Source: Oscillospiraceae bacterium
Lineage (GTDB): Bacteria > Bacillota > Clostridia > Oscillospirales > Ruminococcaceae
Reading direction: 5' to 3'
Assembly (NCBI GenBank): GCA_020024175.1
Contig: JAHHUB010000008.1
Coordinates: 1-19,750 of the forward strand
Length of the DNA: 19,750 bases
The first letter of the stretch is position 1. Each line of letters begins with the position of its first letter. A program made the position numbers and the translations under genes. Of the stretch, positions 7,343 to 15,514 are shown one piece after another. Below the pieces are notes generated by a model. It was not told the origin of the DNA. It saw only the letters and a program-made list of their open reading frames with translations, and ran no database searches.

Positions 7343-8377
7343 TTATAAAAAAGCTGCTATTTGTGATGGAATTTGTGTAAGGCTGCACTGCTTTTCAACC
7401 GCACCTATGTTATTTGCCACCATTGGCATACCATAGACTATACAGCTTTCCTTATCCTGACCAATTGTATGAGCTCCTGTTTTTCTAATTTCCAAAAGTC
7501 CCTTAGCACCGTCAGCTCCCATACCTGTAAGTATAACAGCTACGGCATTTTTTCCGGCAGCTTTTGCTACAGAATCAAACAATACATCTACAGATGGACA
7601 ATGTCCGCTTACTTTTTCTCCCTTAGTAAGTTTTACATAATATCCATTCATATCCTTGGCTACAGTCATTTGTTGATCTCCTCCAGGAGCAATAAGAATT
7701 TTACCTCTCATAACTCTATCTCCGTTTTGAGCTTCAACTACATTCATTTTGCAAATTTTATCTATTCTTTCAGCATACATTTTTGTAAAAACAGGAGGCA
7801 TATGTTGTACAATAACAATTCCAGGTGTAGTGGAAGGCAAATCCTGAACTACACTCAAAATAGCCTCTGTACCTCCTGTAGATGCACCAATAGCAATAAT
7901 TTTATCATTATTTGCTGTACTAAAATTCTTAGCCATAATAGGCTTTGCTGATACATCATGATGTGCCAAAGGCTTTTTTGGCACTTTGGCTGTAGCGGCA
8001 ATTCGTATTTTTGCCACCATATCCTCGCAAAACATATCCATATCTGCCGTAGTGGAAACCTTTGGTTTTCTTACAAAATCTACAGCTCCTGTATCCAAAG
8101 CTTCAAAAATGCTGATAGGTGCTGAACTTACAACTACAACAGGCATTGGATGCTCAGGAATAAGTTTATGTAAAAATTCAATTCCGTTCATTCTGGGCAT
8201 TTCAATATCAAGAGTAAGTACATCAGGATGGAGGAGTTCTATTTTCTTCATTGCATCAAAAGGATCAAAAGCTCTTCCTACCACTTCAATATGAGGGTCT
8301 TTATCCAAACCTCTTGCCAATGCCTCCCTAAAAACAACGGAGTCATCTACTATTAATACTTTTATTTTTTCTTCCAT
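7343..8377 (-). CDS. cheB: Chemotaxis protein-glutamate methylesterase CheB
   Basis: CheB removes methyl groups from (and deamidates) chemoreceptors during adaptation, and is switched on by phosphorylation from CheA. The N-terminal receiver domain (residues ~5-120) has the acidic pair D11-D12, the phosphoacceptor D57 in L-D-I-E-M-P and K104 in R-K-P. The C-terminal esterase domain begins near 158 with G-A-S-T-G-G, giving catalytic S166, then H192 in V-Q-H-M-P-P and D289 in T-G-M-G-A-D-G, a complete triad. At 344 residues it is full length. ATG 8377 has a GAGGTG ribosome site about eight bases away. It follows cheR by 22 bases within the chemotaxis operon. Confidence 0.97.
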   Translation of the reverse strand: MEEKIKVLIVDDSVVFREALARGLDKDPHIEVVGRAFDPFDAMKKIELLHPDVLTLDIEMPRMNGIEFLHKLIPEHPMPVVVVSSAPISIFEALDTGAVDFVRKPKVSTTADMDMFCEDMVAKIRIAATAKVPKKPLAHHDVSAKPIMAKNFSTANNDKIIAIGASTGGTEAILSVVQDLPSTTPGIVIVQHMPPVFTKMYAERIDKICKMNVVEAQNGDRVMRGKILIAPGGDQQMTVAKDMNGYYVKLTKGEKVSGHCPSVDVLFDSVAKAAGKNAVAVILTGMGADGAKGLLEIRKTGAHTIGQDKESCIVYGMPMVANNIGAVEKQCSLTQIPSQIAAFL

Positions 8378-8399
8378 TTATATGCACCTCACAACTGGA

Positions 8400-9206
8400 T
8401 TATTTCTGATAAATAGAAGGCCTTACATATTTCAAATTGACTTTTTCTCTGTTCACTGACTCTGCATGACCTATAATTAAATATCCACCCGGTTTAAGCA
8501 GTCTGGCAAATTTATTAACGAGTTCATCTTTTGTTTGACTGTCAAAATAAATCATAACATTTCTGCAAAAAATAATATCCAAATTTCCCTTTACATTTAA
8601 GTCGGATTTTAAATTTATTTGTCTAAAGATAACATCTTTTCTTATGTTTTCCTCAACTTGGTATGAATCTTCAGATAATTTCTTAAAATATTTTTTAACC
8701 CATGAAGGCGGAAGTGTTGAAACTGTTTCTGCAGAATAAACACCTTTTTTAGCTTTTTCCAAAACATTCATAGAAATATCACTTGCAAGAAGCTTTGTAT
8801 CATATTGGGACTTTTTGGAGCCAAAATATTCGCTTATACACATTGCTATATTATATGGTTCTTCACCGGAGGAGCTGGCTGCACACCAGGTTCTGAGTTC
8901 TTTTGATCTTGCACTTTGTTCCCATTTAGGCAGTATCACATTCATCAAAAAGTCAAAATGTTCTTTTTCTCTCATAAAACTTGTATGATTTGTAGTAATC
9001 TTACCCAACATGATATTAACTTCAGTGCCTGTTTTATCATTAAAAACCATATCAAAATAATCTTTATAGCTTGTTAAGCCTTTGGAAGACAAAACAGAAC
9101 CCAATCTGTTTTCTACAAGTGTTTTCTTTTTAGACATATCAATGGCAAACTCTTTTTTTATACGAGCAGCAATTTCAGCGTATTCTTTATCCGTAAGATA
9201 TATCAT
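8400..9206 (-). CDS. cheR: Chemotaxis receptor methyltransferase CheR
   Basis: CheR transfers methyl groups from S-adenosylmethionine to glutamates of chemoreceptors. The helical N-terminal domain occupies residues ~1-75, ending in T-T-N-H-T-S-F-M-R-E (the family has T-N-E-T-x-F-F-R). The methyltransferase domain follows with W-C-A-A-S-S-S-G-E-E-P-Y (107-118) for the cofactor, L-A-S-D-I-S (D143), and the signature D-I-I-F-C-R-N-V-M-I-Y-F. The length of 268 is normal. There is no C-terminal pentapeptide-binding or TPR extension. ATG 9206 has only a weak GAGAG site, so translation may be coupled to cheW, whose stop is 21 bases upstream. Confidence 0.96.
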   Translation of the reverse strand: MIYLTDKEYAEIAARIKKEFAIDMSKKKTLVENRLGSVLSSKGLTSYKDYFDMVFNDKTGTEVNIMLGKITTNHTSFMREKEHFDFLMNVILPKWEQSARSKELRTWCAASSSGEEPYNIAMCISEYFGSKKSQYDTKLLASDISMNVLEKAKKGVYSAETVSTLPPSWVKKYFKKLSEDSYQVEENIRKDVIFRQINLKSDLNVKGNLDIIFCRNVMIYFDSQTKDELVNKFARLLKPGGYLIIGHAESVNREKVNLKYVRPSIYQK

Positions 9207-9227
9207 AATCTCTCAGCTCACTTTTAT

Positions 9228-9710
9228 TTAATTAAAATTGCTTTGTGTAATTGCATCACTAAAAAGTTGTTCACAATCCAATACTATGTTTATTTGATTA
9301 TTTACATTTGCCAGATATTTAACATATTTGTTGCTGTTTATCTGTGAAAATTCCGGTACTGATGCCAAATTTTCATCTGTGATTGTAATAACTTCTTCTA
9401 TTGATTCAACAATAAGTGCAATGGAAAGATCATTTACCTGAATAAGAATAATTGAAGTTCTGTCATCATATGGCTTTGGTTCCTTACCGAATTTCATGCT
9501 GACATCAATAGCAGGAACTACTTTACCTCTGGAGTTTAAAATACCCTTTATGTATGATGGAACACCGGGAACTCTTGTAATATGCTGCATTCCGATAATT
9601 TCTATTGTATAAACAATTTCTATTCCATATCTTTGGTCTCCGACATTGAAAGTTAAGATTTTTCCTTTCAAATCATCGTCATTATTAAGTGTAACTGTAT
9701 TTTCAGTCAT
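9228..9710 (-). CDS. cheW: Chemotaxis coupling protein CheW
   Basis: CheW is the adaptor that links chemoreceptors to CheA in the signalling array. The 160-residue protein is a single CheW domain: ILTFNVGDQRYGIEI at the start, G-M-Q-H-I-T-R-V-P-G-V-P-S-Y-I-K-G-I-L-N around residues 40-58, R-G-K-V-V-P-A-I-D, and D-D-R-T-S-I-I-L-I. A short N-terminal acidic extension precedes the domain. ATG 9710 follows a strong AAAGGAGG site. The gene begins 13 bases after the cheA stop, so its ribosome site is directly at the end of cheA, consistent with coupled translation. Confidence 0.96.
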   Translation of the reverse strand: MTENTVTLNNDDDLKGKILTFNVGDQRYGIEIVYTIEIIGMQHITRVPGVPSYIKGILNSRGKVVPAIDVSMKFGKEPKPYDDRTSIILIQVNDLSIALIVESIEEVITITDENLASVPEFSQINSNKYVKYLANVNNQINIVLDCEQLFSDAITQSNFN

Positions 9711-9723
9711 CTATATTCCTCCT

Positions 9724-11781
9724 TTAATAAGCATTCAAAATACTTGGAACATCCAAAACAAGGCTTATACTTCCATCTCCCAAAATTGTACAGCCGGATA
9801 TACCAATATCCTTTAGATTGTAGCTGCTGAAGTAATTAGGCATTGACTTAACAACTACTTGCTGCTGTCCAATTAAGCGGTCAGTAAACAGACAAGCTCT
9901 CTTATCATCTGCTTCAACCAAAATAAGTATGCCTTCCTGAAGGTCTGTAACAGCATTTTCCACATTATAAATATTTTGAAGTCTTATAATAGGATAACAT
10001 TCGCCTCTTATCATAATCATTTCTGTTCCATTTGTATCGTTGATGAGCTGACCCTTATCAGCCTTAAAGGATTCCTTCATGCTGTTAATCGGGAGAGTGT
10101 ATACAGAATCACCAACTTTAATTTTCATACCCATAACAATAGCCAAAGTAAGCGGGATTTTAATAATAAAGCTGGTGCCTTCACCCACTTTACTTTCAAT
10201 ATTAATAATTCCGCCGACTTTTTCAATATTCTTTTTTACAACGTCCATGCCGACACCGCGTCCGGAATATTCTGTAACTTTTTCCTTGGTGGAGAAACCT
10301 GCCATCATTACAAAGTTAAGGATTTCACGCTCTGTATAATCCTGTTCGTCCTTTGTAAGAAGTCCGTTTTCCCTTGCCTTAGCCATAAGTTTTTGAGGAT
10401 CCATACCTTTACCATTATCATGAATAGTAATGATAACCTCACCACCTGTATTTTCAGCGGACAAAATTACAGTTCCCTTTTCAGGTTTGCCTGCGGCAGC
10501 TCTTTCTTCTATTGTTTCTATACCATGGTCCATGGAATTTCTTACAAGGTGCATCAATGGGTCGCTCAAAGCATCGATAATTGTCTTGTCAAGTTCGGTT
10601 TCTCCTCCCTCAATAACAAGTTCAACATCCTTGCCCAAATCCTTGCTCATATCACGAACAAGTCTGTGCATCTTATTAAACACACCGGACACAGGTACCA
10701 TTCGCAGATTCATAACAAGATCACGAAGTTCACTTGTAAGTTTTCTGAGCTGTCTTGCAGATTTATTAAAATCATCAAGCTGCAATCCTTCCAAATCAGG
10801 ACTTGCGGAAACCATGGATTCAGTAATAACAACTTCACCTACTATTTCCATAAGCTGGTCAAGTTTTGTAAGGTTTACATTAATAAGATTTTGTTTAACA
10901 GAACCTGATTTAAGCTGACTAATAGTATTATTTGCCTGCTCAGCCGGTGTTTTGGGTTTAACAGGTTCTTTCTTAACTTCAACGGGTTTTTGTTTTTCTT
11001 CTTTCTTTTGTTCTTCCTTGTGTTCTTCTTCCTTTTTGCCCTCATTAATTATTTCAAAATTCTTAACATTAAGAGCGGATTGAATAACATCAAATACATC
11101 TTTATCAGTTGTAAAGCTTTTGAATTTTACAAGGAACCCATTTTCAACTATTTCAGCGGAAGATTCGGAATTTGTTTCTATATCTTCCGGATAGTATTTA
11201 ATTTCTTCACAGTATTCTTTAAGAGATGTGATAAGCATAAATGCTCTGAGGTTTTCCATTAAACATCCATCTTCAAAGAAAACTCTTACAGAAACAAGTC
11301 CATCATCATCTTTATTGAGAGCAGGCTCTGTGGTCTTTTTCTCAGCAACCTCTTTTTTCGGAGCTGGAGCTTTTCCGGTAAGCTTTGCATGACACTCCAT
11401 AAGTTCATTTACCAGTTGTTCGCTGTCACCATCCGGTTCATTTCCGTTTTGAATTTCTTCAATTTGAAGTTTTATAAAATCGGAACCTTTAAAAACAAGA
11501 TCAAAAATCTCATCATTTCCTTCAAGTTTAGAATGATCCTCTCTTATAACAAAAAACAAGTCTTCAATTTTATGAGCAACTGTGGCAATACAATCAAAGC
11601 TCATCATGCCTGCTGAACCTTTAATAGTATGCATTATACGGAAAATTTCATTTACATTGTCGGTTGTAAAAGCCTTATCCTTTTCCGCTTCAATCATAAT
11701 TTCATCTAATTGATCAAGCAATGTGGATGTTTCAAATATAAACATATCCAGCATTGAATCTTTAGTATCCAAAGTTCCCAA
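9724..11781 (-). CDS. cheA: Chemotaxis histidine kinase CheA
   Basis: CheA autophosphorylates in response to receptors and passes phosphate to CheY and CheB. Domains in order are P1/Hpt (~1-110) with phosphoacceptor H51 in I-M-H-T-I-K-G-S-A-G, a P2-like response-regulator-binding domain (~160-255, starting G-L-V-S-V-R-V-F-F), a charged Lys/Glu-rich linker with Pro (~255-290), P3 dimerisation, P4 ATPase (N box H-L-V-R-N-S-M-D-H-G; D-N-G-K-G-M-D; G-R-G-V-G-M-D-V-V) and a C-terminal CheW-like P5 (~545-685). I keep the TTG start at 11781 because AGGTGAG lies about six bases before it. An ATG at 11754 is a weaker alternative. It is the first gene of the operon cheA-cheW-cheR-cheB-comFB. No good promoter is evident: a TATAAT (minus strand, 11835-11830) has a poor -35. 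Confidence 0.97.
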   Translation of the reverse strand: MGTLDTKDSMLDMFIFETSTLLDQLDEIMIEAEKDKAFTTDNVNEIFRIMHTIKGSAGMMSFDCIATVAHKIEDLFFVIREDHSKLEGNDEIFDLVFKGSDFIKLQIEEIQNGNEPDGDSEQLVNELMECHAKLTGKAPAPKKEVAEKKTTEPALNKDDDGLVSVRVFFEDGCLMENLRAFMLITSLKEYCEEIKYYPEDIETNSESSAEIVENGFLVKFKSFTTDKDVFDVIQSALNVKNFEIINEGKKEEEHKEEQKKEEKQKPVEVKKEPVKPKTPAEQANNTISQLKSGSVKQNLINVNLTKLDQLMEIVGEVVITESMVSASPDLEGLQLDDFNKSARQLRKLTSELRDLVMNLRMVPVSGVFNKMHRLVRDMSKDLGKDVELVIEGGETELDKTIIDALSDPLMHLVRNSMDHGIETIEERAAAGKPEKGTVILSAENTGGEVIITIHDNGKGMDPQKLMAKARENGLLTKDEQDYTEREILNFVMMAGFSTKEKVTEYSGRGVGMDVVKKNIEKVGGIINIESKVGEGTSFIIKIPLTLAIVMGMKIKVGDSVYTLPINSMKESFKADKGQLINDTNGTEMIMIRGECYPIIRLQNIYNVENAVTDLQEGILILVEADDKRACLFTDRLIGQQQVVVKSMPNYFSSYNLKDIGISGCTILGDGSISLVLDVPSILNAY

Positions 11782-12108
11782 AAATACTCACCTTTTTCCT
11801 TCTAAATTTAAATATACTATTTGGAACATATTATATCACATATTATTATTTATTGGAAGTATTATTTTGATTTTTTTGTATTTTAAATAGCATTTTTCTA
11901 CTTTTAGGTAATTTGACCTTGGATATTTAACAATATATTGTATGTAATACCTTAAAATAGTTTTTTTTTGCTTATTTTATTTATAAATATGCCGATATAA
12001 TAAATGTATTTTAATTTTTTATTAAAAAATATTGAAAAAAATAATTAAAACTGTTATATATATATATTATGTATGTTATTCTACAATTTAGGGAAAGGGG
12101 GAATATAA
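11782..12108. other. Divergent intergenic region between cheA and the FliK-like gene
   Basis: This AT-rich gap of 327 bases holds the control regions for two divergent motility units. On the minus side, TATAAT at 11835-11830 is a possible -10 for cheA with a poor -35. On the plus side there is the GCCGATAT box described separately, and a weak TTGACC (11913-11918) with TATTGT 17 bases later. A short TA-repeat (about 12055-12068) precedes the ribosome site of the plus gene. No coding sequence or conserved RNA is visible. Confidence 0.6.
11991..12001 (+). promoter_or_regulatory. Possible flagellar sigma (SigD/FliA-type) -10 box overlapping a TATAAT
   Basis: GCCGATAT (11991-11998) matches the -10 element of motility sigma-28 promoters. 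It overlaps TATAAT (11996-12001), a sigma-A -10. The expected TAAA at 14-16 bases upstream is not present (TTAT at 11972-11975 is nearest), and no good TTGACA is in place either. It would start transcription near 12005, about 100 bases before the FliK-like gene. Confidence 0.5.
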
Positions 12109-13752
12109 TTGTCAGATATTTTACCTGTTAATCAAAGTGTAAATGCCAAAATGAATATAAACCAAAACCATGTCCGCCCTGATCAGCAGACACATCAGCC
12201 AGCAAATAATTTTAATATAGTGGATTTGGCAAAGGTTTTAAAACCTAATAACAGAGATGATTTAGCCGACAACAGCTTTTTGGAACAGCAGAAACAACTG
12301 CTTACCGAAAAATTCTTCTTCAATCTTGTAAAAGAGCCGGGTCTTGCTGCAAGCTCTCTTAAAAATATATTTAACTCATATCTCATATTGGCTCTTTCTA
12401 ACAAAAATATTTCTATAAATATGGAAGAAATGGCAAATCTGGTTAAAGCCATGACTTTGGATTACAGTCAAATGCTTAATGAACTTTTCACTCAGGCTGA
12501 AGGAATGAGCTTATTCAAAGGCGAATTTTTTGATATTCTTCGCCTGCTTTATGACAGCTCCTCAGATACTGATTTTAAAGCAGGGATTGTAAAACTTTTA
12601 AAAGGAATCAGCATTTGTTCATCTAATTCCAATGTTATAAACTCACTCAAATCAAATTTAAAAGAGCTTATGGATATTCTCCCGGAACGCTCTGTTCATT
12701 ATCAGAATATGAAAGAAGTTCTGGAAATGCTGGAAAACCTCAGCAAAAAATTAAATGTATCTGTTCCTGATGAACTTTCCTATAAAGTAGCTTATACGGA
12801 ACAAAAAAATCTTGATGAAACTGCTCATTTGCAAATTGAGGAACTTATAAAACAGCAAAACCAAAATGCAGATAAATTAAATCAAAACTTCAGTGCAGAA
12901 AAAAATTTACTGATAAATTCAGGAGATAATAATATTTTTTCGGAAGAATACAGTAAAAACATTCTCAAATATCTGGAAGAAATAAAAAATTCCTTTTCTG
13001 AGGCTGTATCCAAATTGCAGACAAGTCCTTTTGCAACAGCGGAAACAGAAAAATTCGTAACTCTTGCCACTTATAATTTATCTTTCATAAATGGAACTCC
13101 TGTAAACATGGATAATCTGTTTGCTTCGGTTTTGGTAAAACTTTCCGACAACAGGGATTTAGCAAATTATTTTGTTTCTGCTTATGAAAAATTCTGCGAA
13201 CAAAATGCTCAACCAACAATTCAAAAATCAGATTTGATAGATTCAATTTCCAAGTTCATTACTTCATATTATTCAAATCCTTCTGCAAATACCATCGGAA
13301 ATTCGGAAATAAATAATATTCTCCGCAGTCTTATTGCTGCACCAAACTCTTTTACACCTTTGCTCCATTTCATACTGCCCATGAAATATAACATCGCTCA
13401 GGGGTTTGGTGAGCTATGGGTTGACCCCTATGAAATTGCCAAGGATAAAAAGGGAAATGTTCAAGATGAGAGAGCTATTCATGTTTTCTTTGTTGCGGAT
13501 ATAATGGATATAGGATATTTTGAAACAGAGATTTATCTGTTAAACAATACTCTGAACGTAAATGTTTTATGTCCACCCGATCATGTAAACAGTTTTAAAT
13601 CCATGAAAGACCGCATTACAAAAGCAATTTCTTCCACAACCAGCTATAAATTTGAAGGCTTAAACATAGAAAAGTTAGAAAGAAAAAGGGCTTTGCCTCA
13701 AGTATTCACCAAATTATCAGAGAAAAGAGATGGTTTCAGTGTCAGCGTATAA
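12109..13752 (+). CDS. FliK/YlqG-like flagellar hook-length control-type protein
   Basis: This 547-residue hydrophilic protein is probably related to FliK-type export-switch proteins. Residues 1-60 are Asn/Gln-rich and look disordered. The middle is helical and low in conservation. The C-terminal ~130 residues form a compact part: L-L-H-F-I-L-P-M-K-Y-N, F-G-E-L-W-V-D-P, an F-F-V-A-D-I-M-D-I-G-Y-F-E-T-E strand pair and L-N-V-N-V-L-C, which resembles the FliK C-terminal domain (strands contributing to self/other contact). The start is TTG 12109, seven bases after AAAGGGGG. The neighbour that overlaps it by 23 bases encodes an FlhB C-terminal domain, the natural partner of FliK. This is the arrangement of ylqG-ylqH in B. 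subtilis. The assignment rests mostly on this context. The main fliK and flhB may lie elsewhere. Confidence 0.68.
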   Translation: MSDILPVNQSVNAKMNINQNHVRPDQQTHQPANNFNIVDLAKVLKPNNRDDLADNSFLEQQKQLLTEKFFFNLVKEPGLAASSLKNIFNSYLILALSNKNISINMEEMANLVKAMTLDYSQMLNELFTQAEGMSLFKGEFFDILRLLYDSSSDTDFKAGIVKLLKGISICSSNSNVINSLKSNLKELMDILPERSVHYQNMKEVLEMLENLSKKLNVSVPDELSYKVAYTEQKNLDETAHLQIEELIKQQNQNADKLNQNFSAEKNLLINSGDNNIFSEEYSKNILKYLEEIKNSFSEAVSKLQTSPFATAETEKFVTLATYNLSFINGTPVNMDNLFASVLVKLSDNRDLANYFVSAYEKFCEQNAQPTIQKSDLIDSISKFITSYYSNPSANTIGNSEINNILRSLIAAPNSFTPLLHFILPMKYNIAQGFGELWVDPYEIAKDKKGNVQDERAIHVFFVADIMDIGYFETEIYLLNNTLNVNVLCPPDHVNSFKSMKDRITKAISSTTSYKFEGLNIEKLERKRALPQVFTKLSEKRDGFSVSV

Positions 13753-14080
13753 CAATGAAAAAAAAGCACCCAATCAAAAAGCTGTAGCACTAAAATATAA
13801 TGCACAGACAGATGCTGCTCCCATTATAGTTGCATCAGGATACGGTCATATTGCTGAACAAATTATCAATATTGCCGATGAAAACGGTGTACCTGTTTTC
13901 AGAGATACAAATGCTGTTTCTGTTCTCTCAATGCTTGATGTGGGCAGTCCTGTACCACCGGAAGTTTATGAATTGGTAGCCACTATATATCTGAATCTTT
14001 TGCAGATTTCTGATGAAATAAAACAGAAAAATATGAAAAACTTTCAAAAACCACAGGATACCTCTGCCGGCAATAAATAA
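13730..14080 (+). CDS. Orphan FlhB C-terminal domain protein (YlqH/FlhX type)
   Basis: This 116-residue soluble protein corresponds to the cytoplasmic C-terminal part of the flagellar export switch FlhB after its self-cleavage. The match runs N-Q-K-A-V-A-L-K-Y (FlhB: N-P-T-H-Y-A-V-A-L-K-Y), A-A-P-I-I-V-A-S-G, A-E-Q-I-I-N-I-A-D-E-N-G-V-P-V and D-V-G-S-P-V-P-P-E-V-Y-E-L-V-A. The membrane half and the N-P-T-H cleavage motif are missing, so it is born in the 'cleaved' form. Such FlhX proteins can stand in for the FlhB C-domain or work beside it. ATG 13730 overlaps the upstream gene by 23 bases and suggests translational coupling. GTG 13739 is an alternative start with a GAGATGG site. A palindromic terminator follows. 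Confidence 0.88.
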   Translation: MVSVSAYNNEKKAPNQKAVALKYNAQTDAAPIIVASGYGHIAEQIINIADENGVPVFRDTNAVSVLSMLDVGSPVPPEVYELVATIYLNLLQISDEIKQKNMKNFQKPQDTSAGNK

Positions 14081-14112
14081 TTTTAATTAGTCATCTATAT
14101 TAAATATGCAAA

Positions 14113-14140
14113 AAATCGGTCTCTCATGAGAGACCGATTT
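14113..14140. terminator. Perfect 28-base palindromic bidirectional terminator
   Basis: AAATCGGTCTCT / CATG / AGAGACCGATTT is fully self-complementary. T-rich tails occur on both sides: ATTTTT after it on the plus strand, and six Ts on the minus strand from the A-run at 14110-14115. It lies between two convergent genes (FlhB-C on plus, NPSTG protein on minus, stop 36 bases away) and should end both transcripts. Confidence 0.92.
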
Positions 14141-14175
14141 ATTTTTAGGAGAAGTTTATTATATTGTGATGTAAA

Positions 14176-15435
14176 TTACTTTACTTTCTTTGAAACTGCA
14201 ACTGCACCTGCTGTTGAAAGAATCAACATAAGAGCTGCTGCCATCATATCGCTGCCTGCACCTGTGGAAGGGTTATCCTTGTTTCCGTCAGGCTTAACTG
14301 TAGGAGTTTCAGATGGAACATTTGAAGTTGTATCATCATTTACAAATTTAAGTTCTTTATCAGAAATAACATAAGATGTTAGAGTTCTTGTTTTGAAAGT
14401 TAATGCTTCGTATTCTTCATCATATTTTGTTTTTATTTCTTTAAGACCTGTGTTTGTCTTTTCGTATACAAATACATTTTCATTTCCCAACAACATCATT
14501 GTGCCTATTCTTCCAAAAGAAGGCTGAGCTTCAAATGTGAGGAATTCAATGTTAGCATTTGGGTTTTGGTCAAGAATTTCGGTGTCAGGCTTTGTTGTAT
14601 ATCCCATGTGCAAATCACCTTGATTTGTAACATTTACAACAAACATGGCTATATCACCGAAAGTAAGTTCCAAATCACCTTCTGTGCCGGAGAAATCAAG
14701 TACAGGCTGAGAATTATCTACTGTGTGGTAACTGCCTGTAACTTCTGCTTTGTCAAATCCTACAACTGTATTGATAACTTTGCTTTCTGCTGCTGTGGAA
14801 GTGCTTTGATTTTTCTTAATAACTTTTACAGAACCAATAAAATCTACCGGTTTTACATTGAGAGAAGATTTTGTATATACAGCTACAAAGTATCTGTAGT
14901 CATTGGTAAATACTTCTGTGTACATCTTCATAACATTTGCTTTATCATTTTCATCTAAAGGTAAAAGATGATCAGGATTTTCACAATCCTTTATTTTACA
15001 TGATTCATCATGTTTTTTAGCTTCGTTCAAAGCTGTTGTCAATTCTTCCAGAGTTTCATAGCTGTCTTTTAAACCAAAAGGTGCTTTTTCACCTTTTTTA
15101 ATTGTGTATTTTCCTGTTTTTTCAGCAGTTTTCTTATTTTCAATAGCTGCTTTTTGGAAAACTTCACCGCCGCTGATCCAATCTGTTACAACCTTATGGT
15201 TTTTAACATCTGTGGAAGTGATTTTATCATAGCTTTCGGACAAAAGTTCAATATAAATTTTTTCTCCGGGCTTAATGTGTTCATCATTCTTCACTTCGTA
15301 CAAAATACCATCATTGTCCTTATATATTCTTGAGCTGTCATTAACCATAATAGTTGTCACATCTGCTGCAAAAGCCATTGTGGACATAGAAGCCACCATT
15401 GCTGCTGCCATTACGGATGAAAGTAGTTTTTTCAT
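14176..15435 (-). CDS. Secreted protein with NPSTG sorting-type C-terminus, function unknown
   Basis: I do not recognise the body of this 419-residue protein. It has a clear Sec signal peptide (M-K-K-L-L, hydrophobic Ala/Met-rich core, likely cut after A-F-A-A near residue 24). After an extracellular region rich in Lys/Asp/Thr comes a Pro/Thr linker (S-E-T-P-T-V-K-P-D), then N-P-S-T-G (about residues 388-392), a hydrophobic segment and a basic end K-K-V-K. This is the layout of a sortase substrate, with NPxTG in place of LPxTG. A C-K-I-K-D-C-E-N-P-D-H element sits near residue 150. ATG 15435 is preceded by GCGAGG about ten bases away. The gene stands alone, with its own promoter (15515-15543), an unusual leader structure and a terminator. 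No sortase is in the window. Confidence 0.85.
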   Translation of the reverse strand: MKKLLSSVMAAAMVASMSTMAFAADVTTIMVNDSSRIYKDNDGILYEVKNDEHIKPGEKIYIELLSESYDKITSTDVKNHKVVTDWISGGEVFQKAAIENKKTAEKTGKYTIKKGEKAPFGLKDSYETLEELTTALNEAKKHDESCKIKDCENPDHLLPLDENDKANVMKMYTEVFTNDYRYFVAVYTKSSLNVKPVDFIGSVKVIKKNQSTSTAAESKVINTVVGFDKAEVTGSYHTVDNSQPVLDFSGTEGDLELTFGDIAMFVVNVTNQGDLHMGYTTKPDTEILDQNPNANIEFLTFEAQPSFGRIGTMMLLGNENVFVYEKTNTGLKEIKTKYDEEYEALTFKTRTLTSYVISDKELKFVNDDTTSNVPSETPTVKPDGNKDNPSTGAGSDMMAAALMLILSTAGAVAVSKKVK

Positions 15436-15474
15436 CTCTTTTTCCTCGCTTTCATTTTTTAAAAAGATTTTTTA

Positions 15475-15509
15475 GGTAGTTCCTGTTCCCGACTACCACC
15501 CGGGAACAG
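15475..15509 (-). promoter_or_regulatory. Inverted repeat with competing partner in the leader of the NPSTG gene
   Basis: CTGTTCCCG and CGGGAACAG form 9-base arms around a 9-base spacer (15483-15509). Within the spacer, ACTACC (15492-15497) is complementary to GGTAGT at 15475-15480, just outside the repeat. In minus-strand RNA the 9-bp hairpin would start almost exactly at the predicted transcript start. It can be read as a repressor operator at +1, a 5' protective hairpin, or a two-state leader. No known riboswitch class is recognised. Confidence 0.5.
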
Positions 15510-15514
15510 TGCTT

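Noticed and set aside
9976..10908. 310-codon open frame on the plus strand inside cheA
   Set aside because: It lies fully opposite conserved CheA domains, has a His/Asn/Phe/Ser-rich composition typical of antisense frames, and has no ribosome site.
11830..11858. Promoter for cheA on the minus strand
   Set aside because: TATAAT is present but the -35 at the proper distance (TTCCAA) matches only half of the consensus, and no sigma-28 box is seen on that strand, so I did not list it as a promoter feature.
12055..12068. Short TA-repeat as a phase-variation tract
   Set aside because: It is short, lies upstream of the ribosome site and not in a coding region, and such runs are expected in DNA this AT-rich.
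15483..15509. CIRCE-like HrcA operator, because of the 9-9-9 geometry
   Set aside because: The arms (CTGTTCCCG/CGGGAACAG) do not match TTAGCACTC/GAGTGCTAA, and the downstream gene is not a heat-shock gene.
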